Shown one piece after another: positions 49,501 through 61,500 of a DNA stretch of 64,000 nucleotides. Origin of the DNA: Melitaea cinxia (Eukaryota; Arthropoda; Insecta; Lepidoptera; Nymphalidae); NCBI RefSeq assembly GCF_905220565.1, contig NC_059415.1:4012001-4076000 (forward strand). The letters run 5' to 3'. Position numbers and translations under genes: made by a program. The notes under the pieces were generated by a model. The model was given only the letters and a program-made list of their open reading frames with translations. It did not search any database and was not told the origin of the DNA. Each line of letters begins with the position of its first letter. Positions within the stretch are counted from its first letter, which is position 1.

Positions 49501-51356
49501 CAGTGGTTGATATATAGAAATATATATGTCAATGTGATTAAAATACAAGATGGTAATTTACTCAAATATTAAGTAAGAATAGAAAAAAGATAAGACTATC
49601 TCTCAATGTTATTATTTCATAACAAATTGTAATCTTTTGGTACTTAAGAATAGCTTGTCTTACAAGTTTTAAACACTAGACAAAGTAAGATGTAGATATG
49701 AAAAATATATATATTAGTATACTATAGATCTATTTAGGCTGTAACATCTCATTGCTGGGCATAGGCCGCTTTGTCCATGTAGGAGAGGGATAGGAGCTCA
49801 ATCTACCATGCCGCTCCACTGCCGATGGGCCGATATTTACTATGAGTAACAATCGCTATCAGGTGTCGATGATAACAATATATAGATTGGGCATCTAAAT
49901 TTGTATGAAAGTTACAATTTTGTTAAATTATTATTTGTGTGTTATCAAATTGACTACTGATTACTGTTTAATATATAAATACTGTATATAATTAAAATAT
50001 TTACATAGTCTTTATCATGACATAATTAATTTCAAAATATAATTATATTCAGATAAGCTGTTGATATTTTGATTATTTAGAAAAATATAAATAGAAATTA
50101 TTTTGACTATATTTTTTAAGTATGTTAAAGTGGATTTAGAATATTTTTTAGATTTCTTTAAAATAAAAATATTTTTGTTCTTTTTTTACAAATGATTATA
50201 AGTTTAATTAAATAGTGACTAGTACTTTTTATTTATTATTATTTTATTAAAATTATTCTCTAAAATTTTCCAGTTTCTAATATTTAGAATGCGTTATAGT
50301 AAACCACTTATTAAAATGGTCACTTTTTTATTCAAACGGTGAATTAATAGCAAAAAATACTTTTAGGTACCAAAAATTATATTGTTTGGTTTTTACATTT
50401 TACGTACTACTAAAAATTTTAGATAAAACTATTCTTTTTTATGTATTCTAACAATTAATATAATATTATCTTCATTTGTATTAGTCATTGCTTGCTATCT
50501 CAGATAAGTGTAAAATAAAACCTATCAAATGAAAACTATGAAGTCATTGATCAATTACACATTTTTTTTTTTTAAATATTAGATGATGAGTCAATTTCCA
50601 AAGAATTTCATTATGTAAATTATAAAAATAATGAATTTTTTTTTTAAAATTTTGTTTCAAAGAAATAAATACCTAATTACTAAGTGAGTTTGAATTAATG
50701 TTACTGTGAACACAATTTTCCAATTGCCTATACTGCATTATTTACTTTACTAGTATAACTAAGACTAAAAAATATGTAAACAATTTGCATTGAATTATTT
50801 GATAAAATATAAATAAAGATGTTATATGATTAAAAAATGATAGTTTCAATTATATTCTAACAGGATCATAACGTATGTTTGGTATAGTTCTAACTAGAAT
50901 CTTCTGGCTTATTTTACTAACCTTAATCAACCAGTAGAGCGGGAACCAGCCGACAATGAAATCCGAGAAATATTCGATGATGGAGAAGCAAGCGTAAACA
51001 ACCCAGTACGTCAACCACTTAGTATCGTCGTCTTTACTGGGCGACTCCAACGCCTTCATCGACATATAAGCGGGATACACGAATCCAATAGAATTGCATA
51101 TTAATTCAGCGCCGAATCCGAACACTAAATATAAACCGGTGAACGCGACCAAGCCTACGACAAAATAAACGTTAAAATTTTCGCTAAGGATATAAATAAA
51201 CGCAATACGAGAAAATGAAACCTTACCGACAAACAAATATACCCTGTTCACGCCGGTCTTCTGTTCGGCTAATTCGAAATATTTCGTCCAAGGCTTGCTC
51301 TTGTCCGTTAAGTTGCGTTCGATGAGGTCTTTGTACTCTTGAAATTTTGCAGTCAT
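43511..51356 (-). CDS. ReepB: REEP5/ReepB-type ER-shaping protein
   Basis: Receptor-expression-enhancing protein of the TB2/DP1/HVA22 family, an ER membrane hairpin protein that curves tubular ER. Four minus-strand exons join in frame: 51356-51227 (ATG, 43 codons plus one base, donor GTAAGG), 51154-50922 (72-bp intron before it, donor GTTAGT), 44312-44189 (acceptor TTTCAG, donor GTAATT) and 43605-43511 (acceptor TTCTAG, TAA). The product is 193 aa, near the usual REEP5 size. Landmarks: LAEQKTGVNRVYLFVG before the first hydrophobic hairpin (VAFTGLYLVFGFGAEL), IGFVYPAYMSMKALESP, DDTKWLTYWVVYACFSIIEY, then IIYHRLIRPYYQKHHGRID and a Lys-rich helical tail. Intron 2 is 6.6 kb and holds LINE-tail, AACCGACTTC, nested MITE, SINE and family D insertions. 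The family is certain; the exact paralogue symbol is inferred from the single REEP5/6-like gene of flies. Confidence 0.94.
44555..44700 (-). repeat. family D copy
   Basis: Reverse orientation fragment with GCAAGCGTGTTGCCGACCCT and GGGAGCTTTGGTCACCTTAA on plus; diverged. Confidence 0.65.
44800..45340. other. intronic DNA of REEP5
   Basis: A more GC-balanced part (about 44820-45070) has a repeat-like look (ACTCTTGACTTGGGGAGTTA) but no end or family could be defined. The rest is AT-rich. Confidence 0.45.
45346..45476 (-). mobile_element. LINE-tail repeat, 5'-truncated
   Basis: The minus strand still codes WRELVEAYVQQWTAIG, like the LINE ORF2 end at 4396-4612, then tandem ATG. Truncated at GGTCACCAACCCGC near 45476. 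Confidence 0.78.
45846..46313 (-). mobile_element. AACCGACTTC family element interrupted by a MITE
   Basis: On the minus strand: GGTAACCGACTTC at the right, ATAGTCAAGT, a 242-bp insertion, CTACGTTGTATTAC, GAAGTCGGTT and a decayed GTTGGC/GCAAAC hairpin at the left end. Confidence 0.83.
45926..46167. mobile_element. nested MITE, 16-bp perfect TIRs, AAAT target duplication
   Basis: CGACTGTCCCTACGTA (45926-45941) pairs exactly with 46152-46167, with imperfect pairing beyond. AAAT flanks both sides (45922-45925 and 46168-46171). Un-inserted family members (e.g. 6414, 10768) read straight through the same site with one AAAT-like copy, which confirms the insertion. No ORF. I do not recognise the family. 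Confidence 0.9.
46330..46915. other. intronic DNA of REEP5
   Basis: No supported feature. Confidence 0.5.
46920..47040 (+). mobile_element. decayed SINE
   Basis: A-box-like GTCGGCGCAGTTG and B-box-like GAGTTTGATTCCTG with SINE-like spacing. Confidence 0.5.
47040..48425. other. intronic DNA of REEP5
   Basis: AT-rich, no supported feature. Confidence 0.5.
48430..48628 (-). repeat. family D copy
   Basis: Reverse orientation: TATAGCCTACGGATATCAGG through CCACAGGAACACAACGCTAC to TTTTCTGTAAGGTACTTCCC on plus. Confidence 0.7.
48640..49235. other. intronic DNA of REEP5
   Basis: AT-rich, no supported feature. Confidence 0.5.
49238..49344 (-). mobile_element. LINE-tail repeat, short 3' fragment
   Basis: Minus strand GGCCTATGTCCAGCGGTGGA followed by tandem ATG; truncated at GTCACCAACC. 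Confidence 0.75.
49733..49885 (-). mobile_element. SINE family F, 5'-truncated
   Basis: GGCCTATGCCCAGCAATGAG at the minus-strand 3' end and GATAGCGATTGTTACTCATA; same family as 57553 and 62206, here without the tRNA-like head. Confidence 0.7.
49890..50845. other. intronic DNA of REEP5
   Basis: Very AT-rich with homopolymer runs; nothing supported. Confidence 0.5.
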
Positions 51357-51589
51357 TTTGATTTCGGAATTTGTCTGGGGTGTATGGAAATGTATTTGGC
51401 ACTTCAGCAAGTCTTATGGCCACGACTCATTGACAATGGTCAATGAAATGACAGGATGCTTTGAATGACAATGGCGGATGCGTGTTTGTGTGTTGCCCTG
51501 CTAAAGTGGATATTAGTACTACCATTTCTTTTATTTCTTTACTTATCCTAATCGATACATTTTTAAATATCTTCATAAAAAACACATAC

Positions 51590-52425
51590 AAAAAAAAATA
51601 TTTTGAAATATAAAAGAGTGCTCCTCTAGTGTCAGGTTGAGGACCAGGCTGAAGAACCTTCTCACAATACGTGCCGTTCCCAGCAAAACTGTCTTTTGAA
51701 TCCGACCCTTGATCCAACAGTCAAACGAGAGTTTCTTAAGGTGTTAGTTGAAACTCTTCGCTAATAAACTAGTGACCGACACAAAACTATGCAATATTTA
51801 CTTAATTTTTCTTGTTAAAGAGATTATTATTATGTGTAACTATAATTTCAACATCAATTGCTCTGCGCACTGATAAGACTGATAAGTCTATTATTACAAT
51901 ATCAGGTTTATTGGCTGATATAAACCTGTCAGTGACAATAGACCGATCCCAGTAGAGCAAAACATGACCACTTTCAAGAAATGGTGTACCTATAGTTAGG
52001 CAACTCATTATCAATGAAACTTTATGGAAGAGCAAGTGATTGGTGGATAATCCTGGCTACTTGGCTTAGGTCTCTGCAAATACTCGCCATTAGCAAGAAC
52101 ACTACAATAGAAAATAACAGTCTATGACATGCCTGACATACGTCTGCAGTTTCATCTTTCATGTGTTTCCGGATGTTATTCGTTTTAATAATTTCGTCCA
52201 TAATTGTACAGATAAAAACTTAGGCCTTACCAAAGTTATTTCCGTGTTTTAGCCAGGGTACAGAGTTTGACTGATCTACATCTGAATCTGCCAGAACTTT
52301 AAAAAACCAGCTGTGTAGTTCTTTGCTGTTCCATACGACCACGAGGTCGTCGGTACTCGTAATTAGAGATTTACGCTATTTCACTTTGCCTAATAACAGT
52401 AGCATAAGGCCCTTGTTTACGGCAA
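51590..52425 (-). pseudogene. LINE ORF2 C-terminal relic
   Basis: On the minus strand, fragments in several frames follow the C-terminal order of a widespread lepidopteran non-LTR retrotransposon protein: NIRKHMKDETADVCQACHR (Cys-rich, about 52210-52130), ARIIHQSLA (about 52060-52030), GHVLLYWDRSIVTDRFISAN then KPDIVIIDL (about 51975-51890), and WIKGRIQKTVLLGTARIVRR near 51720-51655. Frameshifts and deletions separate them. It sits upstream of the REEP5 start codon on the same strand. Clade not certain. Confidence 0.75.
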
Positions 52426-52429
52426 CAAC

Positions 52430-52990
52430 ATCTTTGTGCATATCACTCTTTATTTTTAAAAAATTATGAAAGAAGGTGTTTAAATAATTTTAATTTAATT
52501 TCACACTTTAATTAATTTTAATACTATTATTTGTCATGAATATACTCATGAAGATTTATTTTTCAGTTTTTTGGAGTTACTCCTTAAAAAATTATGTAGG
52601 GCCCGTGGTATTGTTTATTTTATTTAAAAATCACCCAAAAATTTATTTAAGCAATAATTTATTTAAGCATTACATCAGCGTTTCCGCGGCAGTCACAATA
52701 GTATTCTGAAAGTGTTTGTATATAGATAGATGGGAGAGTCCAATGCTGCGACATTGAATAAAAGTCCATGTGATATGACAAAATTGTAAATATAAAAATG
52801 TTACTATTTTAAATTTGTTGTATTCTCTTAATAGTTCACTCTGGCGAATCTTAGTTTGTGTATGCCCTAATCCTAGATATTATAAAGTTATATAATAACT
52901 TCATACTAAATTATATCTCAATCGGTTCAGTGGTTGGGCCGTGAAAGAGTAGCAGGTATTAAGCGACAGACAGACACTTACTTTTTCTTT
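52430..52990. other. intergenic DNA
   Basis: AT-rich; no supported gene. Confidence 0.5.
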
Positions 52991-53072
52991 TTAACCGACT
53001 TCAAAAAAGGAGGAGGTTACTCAATTTAACCGTATATATTCTTTTAATTTTAATTTTGTTGGAAAAAGGAAC
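52991..53072 (+). mobile_element. AACCGACTTC family, 5' fragment
   Basis: TTAACCGACTTCAAAAAAGG and GTTGGAAAAAGG blocks, then cut by a LINE-tail repeat. Confidence 0.75.
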
Positions 53073-53077
53073 CACGA

Positions 53078-53206
53078 GCTCTGCGGTCACCATCCCGCTT
53101 GCCCAGCGTGGTGACTATGGGCAAAACACATGAGTTCACGCCATTTTTGGCGCGAACTTAGAGCGGCCTATGTCTAGTAGTTGACTGCGATAGGCTGAAG
53201 TGATTC
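53078..53206 (+). mobile_element. LINE-tail repeat, 5'-truncated
   Basis: Plus strand CTGCGGTCACCATCCCGCTT to GGCCTATGTCTAGTAGTTGA and AGGCTGAAGTGA. Confidence 0.75.
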
Positions 53207-53209
53207 AAA

Positions 53210-55530
53210 TAACTGTTAGGATAAGTAAAAATGGGTTGATATTTCAAATAAATAGAAAAAAACGTTAGATAATAATCATTTTTAATTTTTTAAAATATGA
53301 AAAGCGTTAACATTGATCATCACCGATTGTCTTAAAATATATTTATTTTTATTGGAAAATAAACTCATCACGAAGTGTACATAGTAACAGAGATACACAA
53401 ATAATTTGTTAATATGTTGTGAATCGAATATATGAATATTATTTGGCAAAAATATATAAGCGTTTATCTTGTGATTACTTGAATTTAAGAATGTTAAAAA
53501 TCTATAATGCTGTTGTGATAAGAATAAATTTATAGGGATTTCCCAAGACATAAATATGTTTGCCGATTTATGTAAAGAACTTATTAAAGTAAATTTTCAC
53601 ATATTCTAGACAAAAATACATGTAACATAAACGAAGAATTCAGATTTGTACAGCTTAGTTGTCGTTTTGATTTCAATATTTAAAAAAAAGTTACTAACTG
53701 ATTATAAAACTAAGTATGTCTTAACTATTGTCATTCCTTTTTTTAAAGACTATACTTAAAAATAACTAACAAATATTCATTATTTAAATGAAAATGGTTT
53801 TATTACATGAAACTTAACGATTGCTTTTAAATACATATTATGTATATCACAATGAGATGCAGCTAATACATATTTTATTTTAAATGTGCATAATGTGCGC
53901 TTTTAGTGAATACAGTGCTCTTAATTGTGCTACAATAGTCGTAAAACAATTTGAAATATGTGTTAGTTTAGACTAATAAAACGCATGACTAGATATATAT
54001 GTATAGGATTGTAAAAAAATATTGATTATATTGGAAGCAAGTTTAGAAATCAGTAATATTTTTTGTGATCAAAGTTACAAATTTCGAATAAAAATTATAT
54101 CTTAATCTCGGAATGGACTGTATATGGTTTCAGATATTGACGATTTTTTAAAGGTAAAGGATAGGAAAATGTATAAGATTATTCAAATTTTAACGATTTT
54201 TTTCTAAAAACAAATACAGTTTTTAAGTAGTAAATTTTAGGATAGTAATAAATTTAACAAGATACTATTATAAATAAGCTTTAAACAGCTTATATACGGG
54301 AAGCTAAAGATTGAAATACTCGGATTAGACATTATTTCATATAAATCTGTCATATCAATTATTTATTGAATATTTTAATGATTTCTAAGTTCTCATGAGA
54401 TTGGTCTCAGTCTTATTCTATTGCGGTTATTTTCTAATGAAAATTTTACCATACATACGTTTACAAATATCAACACTAACAAAAAATATAACACTTCTTA
54501 CAAAAAAATGGTACAATTTTAAAAATTCTACCTACTTTTTATAATTATAATTTGATTATTTACATTCTTAATATAAATGCAATGATTTAATATTGATATA
54601 CAATGATCTTTAAACTAGTGATCTATCAAAGTTTGCTAGCGAAACCTAATGATGATCTAAATCTAAAAATGTAACATAAGAATAATGGAAGAATCTCTTG
54701 GTCTTCGACCATATTTGGTTGTTCTAACATCAAGAAACAATTACTTCCATGTTTGTAAACTCAGATCTTTGTAATCACAGATTATACCACGCAAAATACA
54801 TAAATACCACTTAATTATTTAACAGAAAATTAACTTTTTAATTAAATATTATCACCGTGTTAAAAAGTGTAGTGTGAAAAGTTTCAAAATTTTCTTTAAT
54901 AATATTTGACCGAATCTATAATTTGTATAGAAAATTTTATATGTGAGAGCTTCAATGCAGTAATTAGTCCTCAAAAAAATTGGAAATTTAATATATTGAA
55001 ATAGCTTGGCAATTTAATATAATATGTATAAAGATTCGTTGGTTAGACGAGAGTTCATTAAGATGTAGGTTATATTTTTAATAACTAAGAGTTAGAATTT
55101 TAGAATAATTTGATATTCTGTTAATCTTCGCAGCTATTTCTCTCTCAGCGATTTATTTCATCATAAGCAGCACCTTTGGATAAGCGTGACGAAATATTTT
55201 CGAATAAATACAATATTTTACATGCCTTTCGATTTCAATAAATAAATTTCTAATGGACGTCAAAACAGGTACTATAATTTACACAATTATTTAAAAGCTA
55301 TCCATAATTGATTTCAAATGTATTTTAATAAAACATTTGCTAAGGAAAATATAGCTACTCAAATGGTAATATTTTAGATAATAGCAGCACTTTTATCGAA
55401 TTTACTTTCATTTAATTGTGATGCATTTCGCTCCAACTCAAACAAAAGGTCATTTTTCAACAAATTAAATTGTTGCCACTTTTGAAATCACCGTGATGAC
55501 CTAGAATTTTTTTTAAAGTATAAATATTTT
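53210..55530. other. AT-rich intergenic DNA 3' of Mctp
   Basis: About 2.3 kb with no recognised feature; part is presumably the Mctp 3' UTR. Confidence 0.5.
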
Positions 55531-55532
55531 CG

Positions 55533-58500
55533 TTACGCTGCTTTGTGTTTCTTTCTTGCGTCTCGTCGTTCGCTCGTGGGGTGAGGCTTGATTTCTCTAA
55601 TATCCAGCTATAAATAAATTGACATTTTAATATAGTTTATAAATAATACAAACTATTTGCTGACAATCGATTTCAAAAATCATGAGATCGATACATACTT
55701 TTTAATAATTTTCAATGGCTCAAAAATAGTAATTTAAAATTATTGATATAATTTAATTAAACGTTAATAACAAACAGCCATAATTTCGACATATTATATC
55801 AGTTGTTTCCATTATAAAAAGTCACATCCCTATCGCCTTATAAAAAAAACGACCTCAATATGCATTTTACAAAGCCAACAGGCGTACTAAGCTTGCACCA
55901 ATAATAATCATTATTTGCTTGCTTGATCTACAATGTCATTACTATTATGAATGCGAAAGAATGGATTTGGAAGAAGTTTGGCACTTCGATAGAATATTAT
56001 CTGGAACTGAAAAGGTGGATCTAGGTATAACGCGAAGGAAGTATAGGGTTTTTATACAACTAGGTCGTCAAACAAGCGTACACCTCACCTGATGGTAAAA
56101 GCGATTACCGTAGTCTACACTTCTACAGAGGGCTGCAACACCAGACGCGCGTTACGACCCAACACCCAATCCTGTCAAGAAGCACTGGTCACCTTACTCA
56201 CCACAGGAGCACAACACTGCTTGAGAGCAGTAATATTTAGTTGTGATCTTCTGTAATATTGAAGTACTTCCTCAGTCAGGCTGCTCCAGATGTTGAACAA
56301 ATAGAAAAAGTATCGCTACTGCTACTAGAATAGAGTACTTACCAAAGTCTCATCATCAGGTACCCTAGATAATAGGTCTAGAACTTCGTTGTTAGGTATC
56401 GTATGAGGACGTAGGATTTTTCTTGTAAATTTGTTGATACCTAAAACGTTTTAATTTTATAAATTAAAAACGTTGTTATCGGATTAGGAGTCGGACGCCA
56501 AAAAACTTACATTTTTACGATTTACATGTAAAAGATATATGTAAGATATGTAAAGATAAAGATATTTACCTATGTGTATTGTACATCGTACGTGACGCAA
56601 TAGCCACAAACATGGTAAATACTCAGTTTTAATATAGATTATAAAAGACTTTAAAATATTGAGCTATTCTGTTTCATTCGTTAATTGAAGCATGTTAAAA
56701 ACATATATCATTAAACAAAATAGTTACTTTCAATTATATTAAGCTTATTGTATTAAATTAAAATTTAAAGTCTTCTTGAAACGCACATTTACATTGATTT
56801 TTTTTGATAAACTTAAACTAATAAATAAATAAAAGTGAAACTTACCCCACGCCATCAGAAGATACCTCAGAGGTATTAGGTATAGAACGAACATTGCACC
56901 GACGAGCATTATTATAGCTATATAACTAAGATATGGCACTGTAAAGTTCATGAGACTGAAAGAAAATAATACATTCTTATTAAATACTAATATTATAATC
57001 ATTTGCTGTGTGGTTACGGCAGTAAGAATATAGACATCCCCTCTCTTCCCGTGAGTGTCGTAAGACGCGACTAAGGGATAACACAGTTCCACTACCAACT
57101 TGGAACTCAAAAAGCCAACCGATGGTGGGATAGCCATCCAACTGCTGGCTTTGAAACACACAGGCCGAAGACGGGCAGCGTCTTCGGTGCGACAAAGCCA
57201 GCCCTGCGGTCACCAATCCGCCTGCCCAGTGTGGTGACTATGGGAAACACACATGAGTTCACGCCATTTTTGGTGAACGGTGGCGAACTTGTGAAGGCCT
57301 ATGTCCAGTAGCGGACTGCAATAGGCTGAAATGATGATGATTTTTATTATTATTATTATTATTATTATATGTACATTATAAATTAATAAAAATAGATTCG
57401 ATTTTAATTTTAATTTGTAATTCTCTCCAATGAGTTTCTGTAATTCTTAATAAGAAATAATGTTACAACATGTACAACTTCTATTTGACTGATGTTAAGT
57501 GTATAGTTTAGCAATGGTATATTATATTTGATTTTTGATTATTTCAGACTTTAACACCCTACAGCTCTACAAAGGCCTTTTTTCCATACAGGAGAAGGGT
57601 GGAAGTTTAATACACCACGCTACTCTACGACGTGTTGGCCACTGTGTTACATACTATATATATATATGAGTAACGATCGCTATCAGGTGTCTATGATAAC
57701 AACCGGGATCGACAGCTTAAAGTGCTCTTCGAGGCATAGTGGGGAGACCCACAAGGGCAGACAACCAGACCGGACAATATTTGTAGAAATAAAAATATGC
57801 ACCCTGAGCAGGAATTTAACCCGCGACCGACGAGCTATAATTAATACGAGGTATAGGCATTGTATAATGCCTTTAACTTATAACCTGTAAGTACATAAAT
57901 TGTCTACTCACTTTTTAACAGCTTCACCTAAAGCCGCTACATAACCAATCGCATTTTGTACTGTTTGCGTTACTTCTTGTATAGCTTGCAATCTTTCCTT
58001 TAAGGACTTTTTTTCCTCCTTTAAAAAAAATATATAAATAAACTAACTAACCCGGCAAACGCTGTCCTGTCATACGAATAATGACACCATATTGTGGCCT
58101 ATAGGTTGAAAAATAGCCTACCATCTATTCTAAAACCTATCAAATATACATTTTTTTTTAAAAAAGCACTAACGCCGTTTCGGAGGAGTTCGATTACAAA
58201 CAATATGACACAAGATTTTTATTTATTAGATAAAAACAAAAAAAATACTTCAATAATAAATTGTGGATTATTTTCAAATATTATTATCTTAAAATGTATT
58301 ATCATATAAACTCACAATAATAACAATCATATTTATATACCACTTTTATGTTTTGCAACACGGGCTTAAAGATTTTAATCTATAGGTACATATAATAAAA
58401 TGGTAGGAAAGTCAAAACTGTACATTGAATATTTTTTTAAAAGAATACTTGGGGTGTGATTTACAATCGATACCGAAGCCAAAAATATAGTTTTTAGAAA

Positions 58501-61500
58501 TTTTGTCTGTTTGTCTGTATGTATGTCCGGGATAAACTCAAAAAGTACTGCATGGATTTACTTCAAATTTGGCACGAATATTATTAAGAAGTCGGGTCAA
58601 CATATAGGCTACAAATTATCACGCTATCACCTACGGGGAACGAGCAGTGAACCTTTATTTCTTTAACGCATTGTGTAACAACGTGTAATCTAACGACGCA
58701 TATTTGAATGTTGTTATTATGTTAATAACCATGCTATAAGCTAGCTTCATACTATAAATAAAGACATTCTGTAGTGTATTTCGTATCAGCATTGCACTCG
58801 TGGGAAGCCGGGGCGGGTCGCTAGTAATAATAAAAAATGTTCAATAAAAAAAAATAATTCCTTCTCTTTTCTTACCTTATCCACTTCTTCTTCATCATCT
58901 TCTTCCGCTAATAAATCATCATCATCGACAGGTAACAGTAATGGGTTACCACCTGTGATTTAAGAAATATTTTTTTATTAAAGTATGCATGATAAAAAAA
59001 ATGGCTTTACCTAACCCATATAGGTTTATAAAGAATAAGACATGTCACAAAAATGGAAAAGTAATATTTTGTTTCGATCGTAAGTTTTGAGGTTTATATT
59101 GTTTATAATAATGTTGTAAATAAAAAAAAAAAACACTTTTCTAGGCTATCAAAAGATGACTGCTCTCAGAAGACAGTATAAAAAACTGATTTTTTCTAAA
59201 TTTGCTTAGGTTCCGATAAGGTCACTATTGTGACCCATATCTTTTTTTAGGGTAGATGAGAAAAAAATGTTGATCCCTGTAAGCCTGAGGCCTGTAACTC
59301 ACAGTTCAAATGAATAAAGATTATATATTCAAAAACTTTGTAATTTTTTGTGTTTGGTTAAAAACCAAAACCAAATTAAAAGAACATAAGCTTAAACTGC
59401 GTCTGATCGTGTCATAATATTGTGACGCTACAGTATTATATCAAAAAAATTAATAAATAATTAATAGTTGAATATTAGTAAATCATTAAACTCGATATAT
59501 TTTTTATTACTTTTTACTATATAACAATTATTCTATATGTTCTTTGATTAGCGATTTTACATTTACACAAAAGTTATATCAAAACATTGAAACACAGAAA
59601 GCTATGTACAAACAATGATTGATATAACATAGACAATCTATACATATAATAAAATGTTAGGAAAGTCAAAACTGTACATTGAATATTTTTTTAAAAGAAT
59701 ACTTGGGGTGTGATCTACAATCGATACCGAAGCCAAAAATATAGTTTTTAGAATTTTTGTCTGTTTGTCTGTATGTATGTCCGGGATAACCTCAAAAAGT
59801 ACCGCATGGATTTACTTCAAATTTGGCACGAATATTATTTACAAGTCGGGTCAACATATAGGCTACATATTATCATGCTATAACCTACCGGGAACGAGCA
59901 GTGAACCTTTATTTCCTCAACGCATTCTGTAACAACGAGTAATCAAACGACGCATATTTGAATATTGTTGTTATTATGTTAATCACGCAATATAAGTAAC
60001 TAAGCCGATAAAAATAATTAAATGAATATAAGTAGACAAGACAATTTTAAAGCAGCGCCATCTATGAGATTTTTCTGTAGATATGAAATGTGAAGAAGAA
60101 ACGGGTAAATGAATGTTATTTTAAAAGGTATAATCGTAGTTATTTTTGGTGCTGTATAGCGTTCACGCAGACGACGTCACGGGCAGCAGCTCGTATTAAA
60201 ATACGTTTATTTGCTTCTAATTAAAACCCGCAAAGTTGTCTGCTTTGCTTGCTATTATTTGTGTGTACAAAACGACTTCATATCGATTTATTAAAACTAT
60301 TTATAGATTAATAACTCCACTTTTAGATGGTGTATCAAAATGAAATCGATACCAGATTTTGAGCTAGACCTCACAGGTTATAATTTGAAAACGAATCAAT
60401 TTCGTGCAACATATTTTACATGATGACGGAAGTAGCACATAAACAGACAGACAGAAAAATTCTAATAGTATCTCTTACGTACAGACATCGATCGGTAATA
60501 ATTTTAGTATATGAATAAATTTAGACACAATTCCTATATTCAAAAACGATTAGTTTTTGTTTGAAAGTGAACAGTAAGTAAAACGAATCGTTTCAAACCG
60601 ACTTCAAAAAAGGTGAAGGGTCTTAATTGAACGGTTTTTTTTTTCGCTTACGTAGGTTACTTCATTACTTTTCATCATTAAGTGTACCGATTTTAAGGCC
60701 TCGTTTTTTAATTATAAGCAGCTGCTGTCATGTGGTCCCATTTAAATTTGATCAAAATCTGACGAGTTATCCCTAATAGAGATAACTCAAAAACATTTTT
60801 AGGGATATCGTATTTAATTGTCTACGTTGATGACTTTCTCATTTTATTACTTGTCAATGTAAATCATATGACTTAACAATTATAATAGTCGCTGTAGACA
60901 CATTTGATTATTGAATATAGGAACTGAGTTATATTGAACATGCAAGACTGACAACGATCACCTTCGACTTACTACGAAATAATTCTTTGAGACACGCCCA
61001 AGGGTTACATCGGAAGCGTTTTAATGGAACTACAAAATAAAATAAGCTTAAATAATAACATTATACTAAAAAATGAAAAAAAAAAAACTATTAAAATTAA
61101 CATTAAGAATGTACAAGTGTTCGTAGCACGGTCTTATATACAGGTCATGCAAATAAGACCAATTTAAATGGTGAGAGAATGGTACGATAATGTCATAACT
61201 TTTCGTTCTCGTCAACGTCGCTGTATGTAACTGCTATCGATATGTGCGGTCACATGGTGCGGTGCGCACTGCGCACGCCGGTTGAGTGATGCTTCATTGT
61301 AATTGGTTTTATTGAGTGACGTTTCATTGTAATTGGTTATATTGAGTGACATTTCATTGTAATTGGTTATCTGTCTTCTTTGCACAGCACACCCACCGAT
61401 CGTCATGCCTCTGGCGGCCGTAAATTGAAAATAAAAGCTTCACGACCTGTGTATAAGACCGTGGTTCGTAGTCGTAGTGACTTGAAAAATGAGAATTTTA

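Noticed and set aside
51427..51717. 96-codon minus open frame upstream of REEP5
   Set aside because: It reads the LINE ORF2 relic in a wrong frame and runs into AT-rich DNA.
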